Below are positions 1 to 11,635 of a DNA stretch of 64,000 nt, one piece after another. Each line of letters opens with the position of its first letter. The stretch's first letter is position 1. Both the position numbers and the translations under genes were made by a program. Below the pieces are notes generated by a model that made no database searches, was not told the DNA's origin, and saw nothing but the letters and a program-made list of their open reading frames with translations. The stretch comes from an uncultured Pelagibacteraceae bacterium. GTDB lineage: Bacteria > Pseudomonadota > Alphaproteobacteria > Pelagibacterales > Pelagibacteraceae. The stretch spans positions 248,001-312,000 of the forward strand of contig CACEXV010000001.1 in the NCBI GenBank assembly GCA_902563575.1, written 5' to 3'.

Positions 1-741
1 TGGACCTATATAATAAAATCCAAGCTCACTGAATAATGTTCCCCCTTGAACAATACCTCTCAGTATATCTTCTGCTTTAGCAGCTTTTTTACTAAATCTT
101 TTTGAAAAAGATGAGATAATCATTTTAATAGTTTCCCTAAAACTGAAGTAAAGTTTTCCTGAAAGAAGTTTAGATAAATATTTACTCATAGCACCAACTG
201 GCTTAGCAATTGACATGTCATTATCATTTAAAATTACAATTAATTTTGACTTTAGTGCCCCAGCATTATTCATTGCTTCATAAGCCATTCCAGCACTCAT
301 TGCTCCGTCTCCAATTACTGCAACAACATCATTCTTGTCATTTGATAGTTTTTTTGCAACAGCCATTCCTAAAGTTGAAGAAATTGAAGTTGAACTATGT
401 GCAGCACCAAAAGGATCATACTCACTCTCTGTTCTTTTGGTGAAGCCGGATAAACCATTGCCTTTTCTTAGTGATCTAATTTCATTTTTTCTACCAGTTA
501 ATATTTTATGGGGGTAGCATTGATGACTCACATCCCAAACCAGTTTATCGTTAGGCGTGTTGAATACATAATGCAAGGCGACCGTCAATTCTATAACGCC
601 TAGCCCTGCACCGAGATGACCTCCGGTTTCTGAAACAACATCAATTAATTCTTCCCTCAGTTCTTCTGATAGTTGCTGTAGCTGATTTTTTTTAAGTTTT
701 CTTAAATCTTCTGGATAATTAATATTTTTTAATAAGTTCAT
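1..741 (-). CDS. dxs: 1-deoxy-D-xylulose-5-phosphate synthase, N-terminal part (runs off the window)
   Basis: This enzyme makes 1-deoxyxylulose 5-phosphate from pyruvate and glyceraldehyde 3-phosphate with thiamine diphosphate, the entry step of the MEP isoprenoid pathway. The first 247 residues are visible, starting [14 protein letters not shown] at 741. Family marks include [16 protein letters not shown] (residues 37-52), [16 protein letters not shown] (69-84) and the thiamine-binding GDG...NDN motif at 144-174. The frame stays open to base 1, so about 60% of the roughly 620-residue protein lies outside. It starts one base after the ispA stop, giving the common alphaproteobacterial xseB-ispA-dxs operon. 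Confidence 0.95.
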   Translation of the reverse strand, partial: MNLLKNINYPEDLRKLKKNQLQQLSEELREELIDVVSETGGHLGAGLGVIELTVALHYVFNTPNDKLVWDVSHQCYPHKILTGRKNEIRSLRKGNGLSGFTKRTESEYDPFGAAHSSTSISSTLGMAVAKKLSNDKNDVVAVIGDGAMSAGMAYEAMNNAGALKSKLIVILNDNDMSIAKPVGAMSKYLSKLLSGKLYFSFRETIKMIISSFSKRFSKKAAKAEDILRGIVQGGTLFSELGFYYIGP

Positions 742-742
742 T

Positions 743-1618
743 TTAAAAATTTCTCTCAAATACAAAATTTATTGTTTTTTCTAATTCATTAGCTTTCTTT
801 CCATGTTTTTTTAGTTTTCTCAATATTTTTATTCTTAATTCTTTGGCGAATTTAATTGTATTATTAACACCCAATAAACTAATTAAAGTGGATTTACCTT
901 TTTTTTTATCTTTTCCTGTCGATTTTCCGATCTTTTTCTTTTTCCCCTTTCTATCTAATAAATCATCGGTAATTTGAAATAAAAGACCAATGTCCTCTCC
1001 AAACTTTGACATTAATTTTAGCTCTGATTTCTTTTTATTTGCTAATAATGTTGGCGCATAACAACAAAAATTAAAAAGTTTGCCAGTTTTTTTTCTTTGC
1101 ATTTCAATTACTTTATTTAGACTAATATTCTTTTTTTCGTATCTTAAGTCTAGTTCTTGACCACCAGCTATACCTGAGTGTCCAGCGCAAAAAGCCAATT
1201 CTTTAATTAATAAATTTTTAATTTTAGAATTTACTATGAAATCATTGCCTGAAATCATCTCAAAGCCTAAAGTTAATAAAGAATTACCTGCCAGTACAGC
1301 GTTAGCTTCACCAAATTTTATGTGAGTTGAAGGTTTTCCTCTTCGCGTTTTATCATCATCCATGCAAGGTAAATCGTCATGAATTAAAGAATAAGAATGT
1401 ATACATTCAACAGCTCCACAAATGGGTTTTAATTTTGATTTTGAAATGCCATAAAGTTTTCCTACACCGAATATTATTGAAGATCTAATCTTCTTCCCTC
1501 CAAATAAGACGCCGTATCTCATGGGTGCAAGAAGATTTGTTTGATGTTGTTTATTTAAGTATCTTTTTAAAAAAAGATTAATTTGTTTTGCATTAGCGTT
1601 AAATAATTTTAATTGCAT
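743..1618 (-). CDS. ispA: Polyprenyl synthetase, probably farnesyl diphosphate synthase
   Basis: A short-chain trans-prenyltransferase that condenses isopentenyl diphosphate with allylic diphosphates. It is 291 residues, the usual length. The first aspartate-rich motif is DDLPCMD (81-87), followed by RRG; the second is DDLLD (218-222). The residues just before the first motif (YSLIH) match bacterial farnesyl diphosphate synthases, which argues for a C15 product, although a C20 product cannot be excluded. It lies between xseB (which ends one base upstream) and dxs, so supply and use of the MEP products are probably co-transcribed. Confidence 0.93.
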   Translation of the reverse strand: MQLKLFNANAKQINLFLKRYLNKQHQTNLLAPMRYGVLFGGKKIRSSIIFGVGKLYGISKSKLKPICGAVECIHSYSLIHDDLPCMDDDKTRRGKPSTHIKFGEANAVLAGNSLLTLGFEMISGNDFIVNSKIKNLLIKELAFCAGHSGIAGGQELDLRYEKKNISLNKVIEMQRKKTGKLFNFCCYAPTLLANKKKSELKLMSKFGEDIGLLFQITDDLLDRKGKKKKIGKSTGKDKKKGKSTLISLLGVNNTIKFAKELRIKILRKLKKHGKKANELEKTINFVFERNF

Positions 1619-1831
1619 CTATTTTTTTGAATTTTTTGATATCTGTTTTAATCTTTTTTTAAACAAATCATCCATATGTTTATTTAATTTAAGTAGTCTG
1701 TCGTAATCATTTGTCGTCTCTCTTAAATTTGTGTTTTCATTTTCAAGTTTTTGCAAGATTTTATTGATTTCTTCTTTAGTTTCTCGTATTGATTTACTGT
1801 TAATGTCTTTTGAATTTTTTTCACTATTCAT
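1619..1831 (-). CDS. xseB: Exodeoxyribonuclease VII small subunit
   Basis: The small subunit of ExoVII, which degrades single-stranded DNA to oligonucleotides together with XseA (not in this window). It is 70 residues, the family size, and is largely helical: KEEINKILQKLENENTNL followed by YDRLLKLNKHMDDLFKKRL corresponds to the LEeIVerLE...y..G..L...c...L pattern of XseB. The similarity is distant, and part of the assignment rests on its position directly upstream of ispA-dxs, the standard location. It is divergent from tsaC with only about 20 bases between the two starts. Confidence 0.8.
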   Translation of the reverse strand: MNSEKNSKDINSKSIRETKEEINKILQKLENENTNLRETTNDYDRLLKLNKHMDDLFKKRLKQISKNSKK

Positions 1832-1836
1832 AAATA

Positions 1837-1842
1837 TATAAT
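1837..1842 (+). promoter_or_regulatory. Possible -10 element for tsaC
   Basis: A perfect TATAAT lies ten bases before the upstream ATG of tsaC, in the roughly 20-base gap between divergent xseB and tsaC. No convincing -35 hexamer sits at 16-18 bases. If the element is real, the transcript would begin almost at the ATG at 1852, so translation would be leaderless or would use the ATG at 1882. In such AT-rich DNA the match may be chance. Confidence 0.3.
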
Positions 1843-1851
1843 AGTTACATT

Positions 1852-2805
1852 ATGAGAAATATCTATTCAAATATAATCGAAATGAACAGAAAATCTCTGA
1901 CGAAAATTGAGAAGATTTTAACAAAGGGTCAAATAATTGCTTTGCCTACTGAAACTGTGTACGGGTTAGCTGGTAATGCTTACTCTAATTCTGCAGTCAA
2001 AAAGATCTACAAAATAAAAAGAAGGCCAAAAAAAAATCCTCTAATTGTACACTATTATGATTTAAGTAAAGCTGGAAATGACTTTCACTATGATAAAAAT
2101 TTCTTAAAACTTTATAAGAAATTTTGCCCAGGCCCTATAACGTTTATTGTTAAAAGAAAAAAAAACTCAAGAATTTCAAGTTATGCATACTCAAAACTAG
2201 ATACAGTCGCAGTAAGATTTCCAAAACATAAAAAAATTAGAATATTGTTGAAAAAATTGAAATTTCCATTAGCGATGCCGAGTGCTAATTTGTCTGGCGG
2301 TGTAAGTCCAACTTCACCAAAAGATGTGATAGATGAATTCAAAAATAGAATTAAGGTCGTTAATGGAGGTCGATCTAGAGTTGGAGTTGAGTCAACTGTA
2401 GTTGACGTAACCGATAAAAATAAAATTCTAAGACCTGGTGCTATAAATTCAATTGATATAAATAAAATAATTGGAAAAAAAGTATCTTTTTCACGTGGGA
2501 CGAAGATAATTAAATCTCCAGGTAACTTGGGCAGACATTACTCCCCGGGAATACCAGTGGTTTTGAATGTAAAAAAGAAACTTAAGGGATGTGCTTTTAT
2601 TGTCCTTGGAAAGATGAGAAAAAATGATAAAGATACTTTTAGCTTAAGTTTAGATGCTAATTTAAGTGAAGCTGCTAAAAATTTATATAAAACTCTAAGA
2701 AAAGTTAAAAAATTAAATTACAAGAAAATTTGTGTCATGAAAATTCCAAATAAAAAACTCGGCATAGCAATTAATGATAGATTGAAAAGGGCTGCTATAA
2801 AATGA
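1852..2805 (+). CDS. tsaC: L-threonylcarbamoyladenylate synthase (Sua5/YciO/YrdC family)
   Basis: It makes threonylcarbamoyl-AMP from threonine, bicarbonate and ATP, the first step of t6A formation at position 37 of ANN-decoding tRNAs. At 317 residues it is the long Sua5 type: a YrdC domain at about 15-210 (GQIIALPTETVYGLAGNA, KIKRRPKKNPL, the nucleotide-binding PSANLSGG) and a C-terminal Sua5 domain beginning near SPGNLGRHYSP. The start is uncertain. The ATG at 1852 gives ten extra residues; the ATG at 1882 (MNRKSLTK) fits the usual family start. Neither has a clear Shine-Dalgarno site. The stop overlaps the next gene by four bases (ATGA). Confidence 0.92.
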   Translation: MRNIYSNIIEMNRKSLTKIEKILTKGQIIALPTETVYGLAGNAYSNSAVKKIYKIKRRPKKNPLIVHYYDLSKAGNDFHYDKNFLKLYKKFCPGPITFIVKRKKNSRISSYAYSKLDTVAVRFPKHKKIRILLKKLKFPLAMPSANLSGGVSPTSPKDVIDEFKNRIKVVNGGRSRVGVESTVVDVTDKNKILRPGAINSIDINKIIGKKVSFSRGTKIIKSPGNLGRHYSPGIPVVLNVKKKLKGCAFIVLGKMRKNDKDTFSLSLDANLSEAAKNLYKTLRKVKKLNYKKICVMKIPNKKLGIAINDRLKRAAIK

Positions 2806-3536
2806 AAATTGAGGCAATTAATTTAAAAAAAAAATTTGGTAATAAATATGCAGTAAACAATATTAGTTTCGTTATTCCTGAAAATGAAACAATAGGTTTG
2901 CTTGGTCCTAATGGCTGCGGAAAAACTACGACTATTGGTATGATGTTAGGTTTGATTAAGCCTTCATCGGGTATGATAAAGATAGATGATCAGGACATAA
3001 ATAGAGTAGAAAGAGTAAAAATTTTAGAAAAGGTTAACTTCGCGTCGCCGTACATTGAGCTACCAAAAAGACTGACCGTCAGACAAAACCTAGAGGTATT
3101 TGGCAAACTGTACGGTATCGAAAATTTGGAAAAAAGAATTATCGAAATTGCTCAAGATTTAGATTTAAGAAATTTTTTAGAAAAGAAAACTGGTGAATTA
3201 TCTTCAGGACAAAAAAATAGGGTCTCTTTAGCAAAATCTTTATTAAATAAACCAAGATTGCTCTTACTTGATGAACCGACTGCAAGTTTAGATCCAGATA
3301 TCGGGGACTTTGTAAGGAGTTATATTGATACTTATAAAAAAATAAATAAAGTAACTATTTTACTGGCATCTCATAATATGTCGGAGGTTGAGAGACTTTG
3401 TAGTGATATTTTAATGCTCAAGGAGGGTAAAATTGTTGATAAAGGAAGCAGTAAATTTTTAATAAAGAAGCACGGAAGAAATAATTTAGAGGAAACTTTC
3501 TTAAAAATTGCTAGGGGGAGCAATGAGATGGCATAA
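2802..3536 (+). CDS. ABC-2 type transporter ATP-binding protein
   Basis: The ATPase subunit of an export-type ABC transporter, 244 residues. Walker A is GPNGCGKT (35-42), the signature LSSGQ is at 133-137, Walker B LLLLDEP at 153-159, and the H-loop histidine is in ASHNMSE. The permease gene follows with a 14-base overlap, so the two form one complex. Sequence alone does not give the substrate. The downstream GT17 glycosyltransferase suggests a glycolipid or polysaccharide, but drug or cytochrome-maturation exporters look alike. Confidence 0.92.
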   Translation: MKIEAINLKKKFGNKYAVNNISFVIPENETIGLLGPNGCGKTTTIGMMLGLIKPSSGMIKIDDQDINRVERVKILEKVNFASPYIELPKRLTVRQNLEVFGKLYGIENLEKRIIEIAQDLDLRNFLEKKTGELSSGQKNRVSLAKSLLNKPRLLLLDEPTASLDPDIGDFVRSYIDTYKKINKVTILLASHNMSEVERLCSDILMLKEGKIVDKGSSKFLIKKHGRNNLEETFLKIARGSNEMA

Positions 3537-4314
3537 AATTTACGCGTTGAGTTTGAGGCATATATATTTAATTAAAAGTTCATTTCCTAGAATTTTAGAC
3601 TTAATATATTGGCCTACTATACAAATTTTTCTATGGGGTTTTATTTCAAAATTTTTTACACTAAGTTCTAGTTACTATAACAACACAGTCGGTGTAATAC
3701 TTTCCGCGGCTATTCTTTATGACTTCTTATTCCGTTCAAGTATAAGTTACAATATGATGTTTTTGGAAGAAATTTGGAGCAGGAACTTTACTAATCTATT
3801 TATAGCTCCTATTAAAATAAGCGAGATTATAGCTGCATTAACTTTTACTGCAATAATTAGAACTTTAATCGGAATGGTGCCGGCTGCAATAATTGCTATC
3901 CCATTATTTGGTGTTTCAATTTTTAAAATTGGAGCACCTTTAATTTTTCTTTTAGTTTGTCTATATTTATTTGGGGTTACGCTAGGATTGATTGTAACCG
4001 CAGGACTAATTAGATTTGGTCCCTCATTTGAAAATATTGCTTGGGCGAGTTTATTTTTTTTAGCGCCTTTAGGGTGTATATATTACCCTATAGATATACT
4101 ACCTGATTGGTTACAATTTTTGGCAAATGGCTTGCCTCTTGTCCATATTTTTGAAGAAATGAGAAACATTTTAATTAATGATACATTTATAATCTCATCA
4201 ATATTTACCGCGTTTATAATTTCATTAATTTACTTTGTTTTAGGTGTTATAATTTTCTATATTGCTTATTTTGGAGCTAGAGAAAGAGGAACACTAATAA
4301 ATATGGGAGAATAA
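3523..4314 (+). CDS. ABC-2 type transporter permease
   Basis: An integral membrane subunit of 263 residues with about six hydrophobic segments, partner of the ATPase just upstream. The frame could open at a TTG at 3508, but the ATG at 3523 is preferred because an AGGGGGAG ribosome-binding sequence (3513-3520) precedes it. The start lies inside the ATPase gene, a normal coupled overlap. The pattern of helices, with a long cytoplasmic N-terminal stretch (RHIYLIKSSFPRILDLIYWPT), is typical of the ABC-2 family. The stop shares one base with the next ATG (TAATG). Confidence 0.9.
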   Translation: MRWHKIYALSLRHIYLIKSSFPRILDLIYWPTIQIFLWGFISKFFTLSSSYYNNTVGVILSAAILYDFLFRSSISYNMMFLEEIWSRNFTNLFIAPIKISEIIAALTFTAIIRTLIGMVPAAIIAIPLFGVSIFKIGAPLIFLLVCLYLFGVTLGLIVTAGLIRFGPSFENIAWASLFFLAPLGCIYYPIDILPDWLQFLANGLPLVHIFEEMRNILINDTFIISSIFTAFIISLIYFVLGVIIFYIAYFGARERGTLINMGE

Positions 4315-5129
4315 TGAAATTAATAGATTGTTTCATGTATTTTGATGAAGATTTAGTTCTGGATATTAGGTTAAACACTTTAAACGACATTGTTGATAGG
4401 TTTGTGATTGTTGAGGCCACTACTGATCATGCGGGTAATCAAAAAAAATTAAATTTTAACAAAAAAAACTTTAAGAAATTTGAAAATAAAATTCATTATA
4501 TAGTAGACCAAAATTTACCTGAACAAGTAAGTTTTTTTAAAAAAAATTGGAGACCAGAATGGCATAGGGAAAATGCCCAGCGAAACAGGTTGGAGGTTGG
4601 TTATTCAGATTGCTCCGACGAAGATATGATAATGATATCAGATATAGATGAAATACCTAATCCTAAAAGAATAAAAGATTTTGACTCAAATTATAATTAT
4701 GGATGTTTTATGCAAATGAATTTTCAATCAAAAATAAATTTATTAAACATGGATTTAAAATCTTGGCCAGGCACTAAGATTTGTAAAAAAAGAAACTTGA
4801 AATCTCCTCAATGGCTAAGAAATATTAAAATCAAGAAAAGACCATTTTGGAAATTTTATAAACCAAAGCAACCACAATTAATTTATGACGGTGGATGGCA
4901 TTTCAGTTTTTTAAAAAGTCCAGAAAATATTTCTTTAAAAATAAAGTCTTATGTTCACCAAGAACATAATAAAGAAAAATTTACCAATATAGAAAATATA
5001 AAAAAAAGAATTTATGATAAAGAGGATATTTTTGGAAGAAATTTTAATTATAAGCCAATTAAAATTGACGACACATTTCCAAGCTATATTTCTAGTAATA
5101 AAGAAAGATTTAAAAATTGGATCATTTAA
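4314..5129 (+). CDS. Glycosyltransferase family 17 protein
   Basis: A 271-residue protein resembling family GT17, whose eukaryotic members add a bisecting N-acetylglucosamine (MGAT3). Its N-terminus MKLIDCFMYFDEDLVLDIRL, the VDRFVIVEA segment and the acidic SDIDEIP (109-115), a likely nucleotide-sugar/metal site, are family marks. WHFSFLKSPENI occurs near residue 198. It is soluble with no signal peptide. Coupling to the ABC-2 exporter (one-base overlap) suggests that the sugar it adds belongs to the exported product. Donor and acceptor are unknown. Confidence 0.8.
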   Translation: MKLIDCFMYFDEDLVLDIRLNTLNDIVDRFVIVEATTDHAGNQKKLNFNKKNFKKFENKIHYIVDQNLPEQVSFFKKNWRPEWHRENAQRNRLEVGYSDCSDEDMIMISDIDEIPNPKRIKDFDSNYNYGCFMQMNFQSKINLLNMDLKSWPGTKICKKRNLKSPQWLRNIKIKKRPFWKFYKPKQPQLIYDGGWHFSFLKSPENISLKIKSYVHQEHNKEKFTNIENIKKRIYDKEDIFGRNFNYKPIKIDDTFPSYISSNKERFKNWII

Positions 5130-5133
5130 AAAT

Positions 5134-5210
5134 TGGTGCGCCCGGAAGGAGTCGAACCCTCAACCTTCTGATCCGAAGTCAGACGCTCTATCCAGTTGAG
5201 CTACAAGCGC
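5134..5210 (-). tRNA. tRNA-Arg, anticodon TCG
   Basis: Read on the minus strand, a full cloverleaf begins GCGCTTG at 5210. The D arm is followed by the anticodon stem CTGA / TCAG around loop CTTCGGA (anticodon TCG, reading CGA and perhaps other CGN codons). The T arm contains GGTTCGACTCC, and the acceptor CGGGCGC is followed by A and an encoded CCA. The acceptor helix contains two G-T wobbles. It sits between convergent GT17 and divergent rluD and is transcribed opposite to both. Confidence 0.95.
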
Positions 5211-5232
5211 ATATGATTATAATTAATTTAAA

Positions 5233-6216
5233 ATGAATAATAAAACAACACAATATTACGTAGGTAATGATTTTATTGATAAAAGGATTGATTTGTTTCT
5301 TAAATCAAAAATGAACCTTAACAGTAGATCCTATATAAAAAAGCTTATTAATTTAGGTTGTATATTTTTAAATCAAAAAAAATTGGCTTCTGCCTCTAAA
5401 AAAGTCAAAGAGGGAGATATAATTATCATTACAGAGCAACCGACTCAAAAAAATAAGATTATCCCTGAAAAAATAGATCTTGATATTGTTTATGAAGATA
5501 ACGACTTAATTGTAGTTAACAAACCAGCCGGTATGGTGGTCCATCCAGGTGCAGGTAATAAAAATGGAACATTGGTGAATGGATTGATGTTTAAGTTTGG
5601 AAATAAATTGTCGAACTTAGGTGGGTCAGAACGGCCAGGAATAATTCATAGGCTTGATAAAGACACAAGTGGTTTAATCGTAATTGCTAAAAATAATTTT
5701 TCGCACAATTTTTTATCTGAACAATTTAGCAAACATACTATAATTCGAAAATATCTTGCTTTTATATGGGGTGTTATCAGACCTTTAAATGGAAATATTT
5801 CAACTTTAATTTCAAGAGATAAGTTTAATAGACAAACAATGAGTGTGAGCTCAAGTAAAGGAAAACATGCAGTGACAAACTATAAGACTTTAAAAGTTTT
5901 TCAAAATAAAGATATTCCAAAAATAAGTTTAATAGAATTTAAAATTGAAACAGGTCGAACACATCAAATTCGAGTTCATATGAAATATAAACAAACAAAT
6001 ATTATAGGGGATAAAGTTTACGGAAAAAAAAGATTAAAATTTAAAAAAATAAACAATATATTAGAGAAAAAAATTCAAGAATTGAAAGGTCAAATGCTAC
6101 ATGCTGGGACATTAGGTTTTGCTCATCCAAAAAATAATAAAATTATGAAATTTATTATAGAACCTCCAAATAAGTTTAAAAACCTACTTAATTTTCTTGA
6201 AAAAAATAGCAATTGA
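5233..6216 (+). CDS. rluD: RluA-family rRNA pseudouridine synthase (RluD-like)
   Basis: It isomerises uridine to pseudouridine in RNA; RluD acts on helix 69 of 23S rRNA. The protein is 327 residues with an N-terminal S4 RNA-binding domain (about 17-80) and the catalytic domain. Motif HRLDKDTSG at 139-147 carries the catalytic aspartate (D142), and GRTHQIRVHM lies near 240. NKPAGMVVHPGAG (97-109) is typical. The presence of S4 and the length favour RluD over RluA or RluC, but the exact target is inferred. rpoH follows 31 bases later. Confidence 0.88.
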   Translation: MNNKTTQYYVGNDFIDKRIDLFLKSKMNLNSRSYIKKLINLGCIFLNQKKLASASKKVKEGDIIIITEQPTQKNKIIPEKIDLDIVYEDNDLIVVNKPAGMVVHPGAGNKNGTLVNGLMFKFGNKLSNLGGSERPGIIHRLDKDTSGLIVIAKNNFSHNFLSEQFSKHTIIRKYLAFIWGVIRPLNGNISTLISRDKFNRQTMSVSSSKGKHAVTNYKTLKVFQNKDIPKISLIEFKIETGRTHQIRVHMKYKQTNIIGDKVYGKKRLKFKKINNILEKKIQELKGQMLHAGTLGFAHPKNNKIMKFIIEPPNKFKNLLNFLEKNSN

Positions 6217-6247
6217 AAGTTGTATTGTCAAAGAGTAAACATTTCAT

Positions 6248-7144
6248 ATGAGTGGTAGTAATAAAATAAGTAATCTTCCAGTTCCTTCGTCGGGAGGACT
6301 GTCAATTTATCTTTCTCAAATTAAAAAATTTCCTATGCTAGATGCTGAAGAGGAATACATGTTAGCTAAAAATTGGAAAGAGAATGGGAATTTGAAATCA
6401 GCTCATAAATTAGTTACTAGTCACTTAAGATTGGTCGCTAAAATTGCAATGGGCTACAGGGGTTATGGCCTACCAATGAATGAAATAATTTCTGAGGGAA
6501 ATATAGGTCTAATGCAAGCAGTAAAAAAATTTGATCCGGACAAAGGTTTCCGTTTAGCTACTTATGCTATGTGGTGGATAAAAGCAGCTATACAAGAGTA
6601 TGTGCTTAGGTCTTGGAGCTTAGTAAAAATGGGAACCACAACTGCTCAAAAAAAATTATTTTTTAATCTCAAGAAGATTAAAAATCAAATTGCACCTAAT
6701 GAGGAAGGTGACTTAAAAGAAATTCATGTGAATGAAATTTCAAAAAGGTTAGATGTTGATAAGAATGAAGTGATTAATATGAATAGAAGAATGATGGGTC
6801 AGGAAAAATCCTTGAATGATCCAATTAAAGATGGTGAGGGTTCTGAATGGCAAGATTGGTTAGTTGATGAACGGTTAGATCAAGAGTTTACAACATCGCA
6901 AAAACAAGATTATGAGGACAAGAAAAAATTGCTGTACAAATCTATAGGAATTTTATCTGAAAGAGAAAAAGAGATTCTTGAGGCTAGGAGATTAACAGAA
7001 GAGCCTAGAACTTTAGATGAATTAAGTAAAAAATACAAAATAAGTAGAGAACGAATAAGGCAAATAGAAACTAAAGCTTTTGAAAAACTTCAAAAAGCTA
7101 TGATTAATTCAAGTAAGTCAGAAAATCTTCTTCCTTCTAATTAA
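6248..7144 (+). CDS. rpoH: RNA polymerase sigma-32 factor
   Basis: The heat-shock sigma factor, 298 residues. Region 2 is clear (HKLVTSHLRLVAKIAMGYRGYG, then AVKKFDPDKGFRLATYAMWWIKAAIQEYVLRS) and region 4 has the helix-turn-helix TLDELSKKYKISRERIRQIE near the C-terminus. The WSLVKMGTTTAQKKLFFNL stretch (RpoH box area) separates it from RpoD, which is much longer. It starts 31 bases after rluD and its stop abuts the purA stop on the other strand. No hairpin terminator is visible between them. Confidence 0.95.
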   Translation: MSGSNKISNLPVPSSGGLSIYLSQIKKFPMLDAEEEYMLAKNWKENGNLKSAHKLVTSHLRLVAKIAMGYRGYGLPMNEIISEGNIGLMQAVKKFDPDKGFRLATYAMWWIKAAIQEYVLRSWSLVKMGTTTAQKKLFFNLKKIKNQIAPNEEGDLKEIHVNEISKRLDVDKNEVINMNRRMMGQEKSLNDPIKDGEGSEWQDWLVDERLDQEFTTSQKQDYEDKKKLLYKSIGILSEREKEILEARRLTEEPRTLDELSKKYKISRERIRQIETKAFEKLQKAMINSSKSENLLPSN

Positions 7145-9228
<2,084 letters not shown>

Positions 9229-9245
<17 letters not shown>

Positions 9246-10578
9246 TTTGTTTAATGCTTTTTTTAACTATACTAATACATTTCGTAATCAAATTTTTGTT
9301 ATTCGACTCAGCCATAATTCTTATTTTTGGCTCCGTGCCAGATTTTCTAACTAAAATTCTTCCCTTATTTTTCATTAATGAATTAGCTTTTTTTACTGCT
9401 TTTATGCAAATTTTATGATTTATAATATCCTTATTCTTAACAATAATATTTTCAAGCTTTTGTGGAAAAGGTTTAAATACATTAAGAGTTTCACTGGCTT
9501 TTTTGCCTTTTCTCAGAGAAAATAAAACTTCTAGCGCAACTAATAATCCATCCCCAGTTGTCGCAAATTTGCCCAAAATTATGTGACCTGATTGTTCTCC
9601 ACCTAGATTATAATGAAATTTTTTCATTTTCTCTTTTACATACCTATCGCCAACTTTTGCACGTCTAAAATTAATTTTTTCTTTTTTCAAAAAATTTTCT
9701 AATCCAAGATTTGACATTAATGTGCCTATGACACCTCCTTTAAGAATTTCTTTTGTTTTCCATCTTTTAGCAATCATTGCGATAATTTGATCTCCGTCAA
9801 TTATTTTGCCTTTTTCATCACACATAATTATTCTATCCGCGTCGCCATCAAAAGATATTCCTATATTTGCCTTATATTTTTTTACAGCTTTTTTAATTTT
9901 AGAAGGATACATCGACCCACACTTATCATTTATATTAAGACCATTAGGCTTTATTGATAAAGAAATTACTTTCGCACCTAATTTTTTAAGTAAATTTGGG
10001 GCTGCTTTATAAGAAGCTCCATTAGCACAATCTAAAACAATTTTAGTCCCTTTTAAACTATAAGATTGCGGGAAATTTTTTTTTAATATTTGAATATATC
10101 TTTCATTTCCATCTTCTAACCTTTTTACTCTACCTAATAATTTGGGACTTGTTAATTGTTTGTTAATTTTTTGATCTATTAATTTTTCAATTTTCTTCTC
10201 AATTTTATCAGATAATTTCATACCATCTGGGCCAAAAAGTTTTAGACCATTATCATAATAAGGGTTGTGAGATGCCGTTATCATGATACCCATGTTAGCT
10301 CTCATCGATTTGGTCAACATCGCTAATCCATTTGTAGGTAGTGGTCCAAGTGTAAAAACATGCATACCGCCAGAGACTAATCCCGAGACTAATGCGGGCT
10401 CTAAAGTATAACCGGACAACCTTGTATCTTTAGCTATAATTGCAATTTGTTTAGTTTTTTTTTGATTTTTAAAATAATTTCCCGATGCTAGACCAAATTT
10501 AAAAAATTTTTCACCTGTAATTATACCCTGGTTTACAGTTCCTCTTATTCCATCGGTGCCAAAGTATTTATTTCTCAT
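9229..10578 (-). CDS. glmM: Phosphoglucosamine mutase
   Basis: It interconverts glucosamine 6- and 1-phosphate for UDP-GlcNAc, hence peptidoglycan and lipid A. At 449 residues it is full length. FGTDGIRG opens the protein, the phosphoserine loop TASHNPYYDNG puts the catalytic serine at 103, the metal loop is DGDADR (about 241-246), and GGEQSGH (sugar-specificity loop) and the C-terminal RKSGTEPKIR phosphate-binding loop are present. It overlaps folP by 11 bases, and thiD overlaps its end, consistent with one operon. Confidence 0.96.
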
Positions 10579-11626
10579 TTAATATTTTCTCAAAAACTAA
10601 TAGTGCTTGTTTGACCTCCAAAACATTATGCACTCTAAAAACTTGAACACCTTGAAGAAGAAGATGCAACACCGATGCTATTGTACCGCCAGCTCTTTCT
10701 TTACTGTCGTATACATCTGATATCTGGCCAATAAATCTTTTTCTAGATGTACCTACTAAAATTGGTAGTCCAAGACTATGAAACAAAGAAATCTTAGAAA
10801 TTAAAGTCAAATTATGTTTCAAAGTTTTACCAAAGCCGATTCCTGGGTCAATTAATACATTCATACTTCCTACCTTTTTTAATTTTTTTTCGAAGTAATC
10901 ATAAACATCTAACAATACATTATTATAGCGTGGATTATTTTGCATAGTATTGGGTGTTCCTATCATATGATGTAAAACTTTTGCTTTATGACTTTTTTTA
11001 ATAAAGCTCATAGACTCTTTATCATAATTAAAACCTGAGACATCATTTATCAAATCAGTTTTATACTTTAAGCTTTTCCTCATTATTTCTAATTTTCTTG
11101 TGTCGACCGAAAGATTTATTTTCTTAAAATTTTTTTTGAAATTTTTTACGACTCCGCTTAACCTTCTCCATTCAATTCTTGGATTAATAGTTTTTGAGCC
11201 TGGTCTAGTAGACTCTCCCCCTACATCAATAATACTGGCGCCTGAGTCAATCATTTTTTTAATTTGAGATACAGATTTGTTTTTCTTATTGAATTTTCCA
11301 CCATCAGAAAAACTATCTGGTGTCAAATTAAGTATGCCCATTATAGAAGGTTTAGTAAAATTTACATGTTTTAGAAAATTTTTTCTTTTTTTTATTATTT
11401 TTTTTAAATCTTGCTTCACAATAAAGAATTTATTGTTTAAGTTTTTTATTTCTTTAATATTAACTAACTTACTTTTTACTCCTTTTTTCTCCCTAGATAG
11501 TATTTCGATAGTATCAAAAGCTATATCTCTCCTGTCATTTAGCGGTAAAGCCTTGTTTTTTTGAATTAATTTTTTAGCAGCATATCCATAATAAAAATTA
11601 CACGGTCTTGTGTAATATTTCCTCAT
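10568..11626 (-). CDS. folP: Dihydropteroate synthase
   Basis: It joins p-aminobenzoate to the pterin diphosphate to give dihydropteroate in folate synthesis. The DHPS core starts near residue 93 with GILNLTPDSFSDGG (97-110), followed by DVGGESTRPGS, LSVDTRK, INDVSG and the substrate-loop region VGTSRKRFIG. The first ~92 residues are an extra N-terminal region (the usual enzyme is about 270-280 residues, this one 352). Similar extensions occur in some alphaproteobacteria, and their role is unclear. It lies between ftsH and glmM. Confidence 0.94.
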   Translation of the reverse strand: MRKYYTRPCNFYYGYAAKKLIQKNKALPLNDRRDIAFDTIEILSREKKGVKSKLVNIKEIKNLNNKFFIVKQDLKKIIKKRKNFLKHVNFTKPSIMGILNLTPDSFSDGGKFNKKNKSVSQIKKMIDSGASIIDVGGESTRPGSKTINPRIEWRRLSGVVKNFKKNFKKINLSVDTRKLEIMRKSLKYKTDLINDVSGFNYDKESMSFIKKSHKAKVLHHMIGTPNTMQNNPRYNNVLLDVYDYFEKKLKKVGSMNVLIDPGIGFGKTLKHNLTLISKISLFHSLGLPILVGTSRKRFIGQISDVYDSKERAGGTIASVLHLLLQGVQVFRVHNVLEVKQALLVFEKILNEK

Positions 11627-11635
11627 TACTATAGA

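Noticed and set aside
5014-5199. Open frame across the tRNA-Arg region ending in an ARKESNPQPSDPKSDALSS-like peptide
   Set aside because: It is an antisense reading of the tRNA gene, a well-known artefact; the region is fully explained by GT17 and tRNA-Arg.
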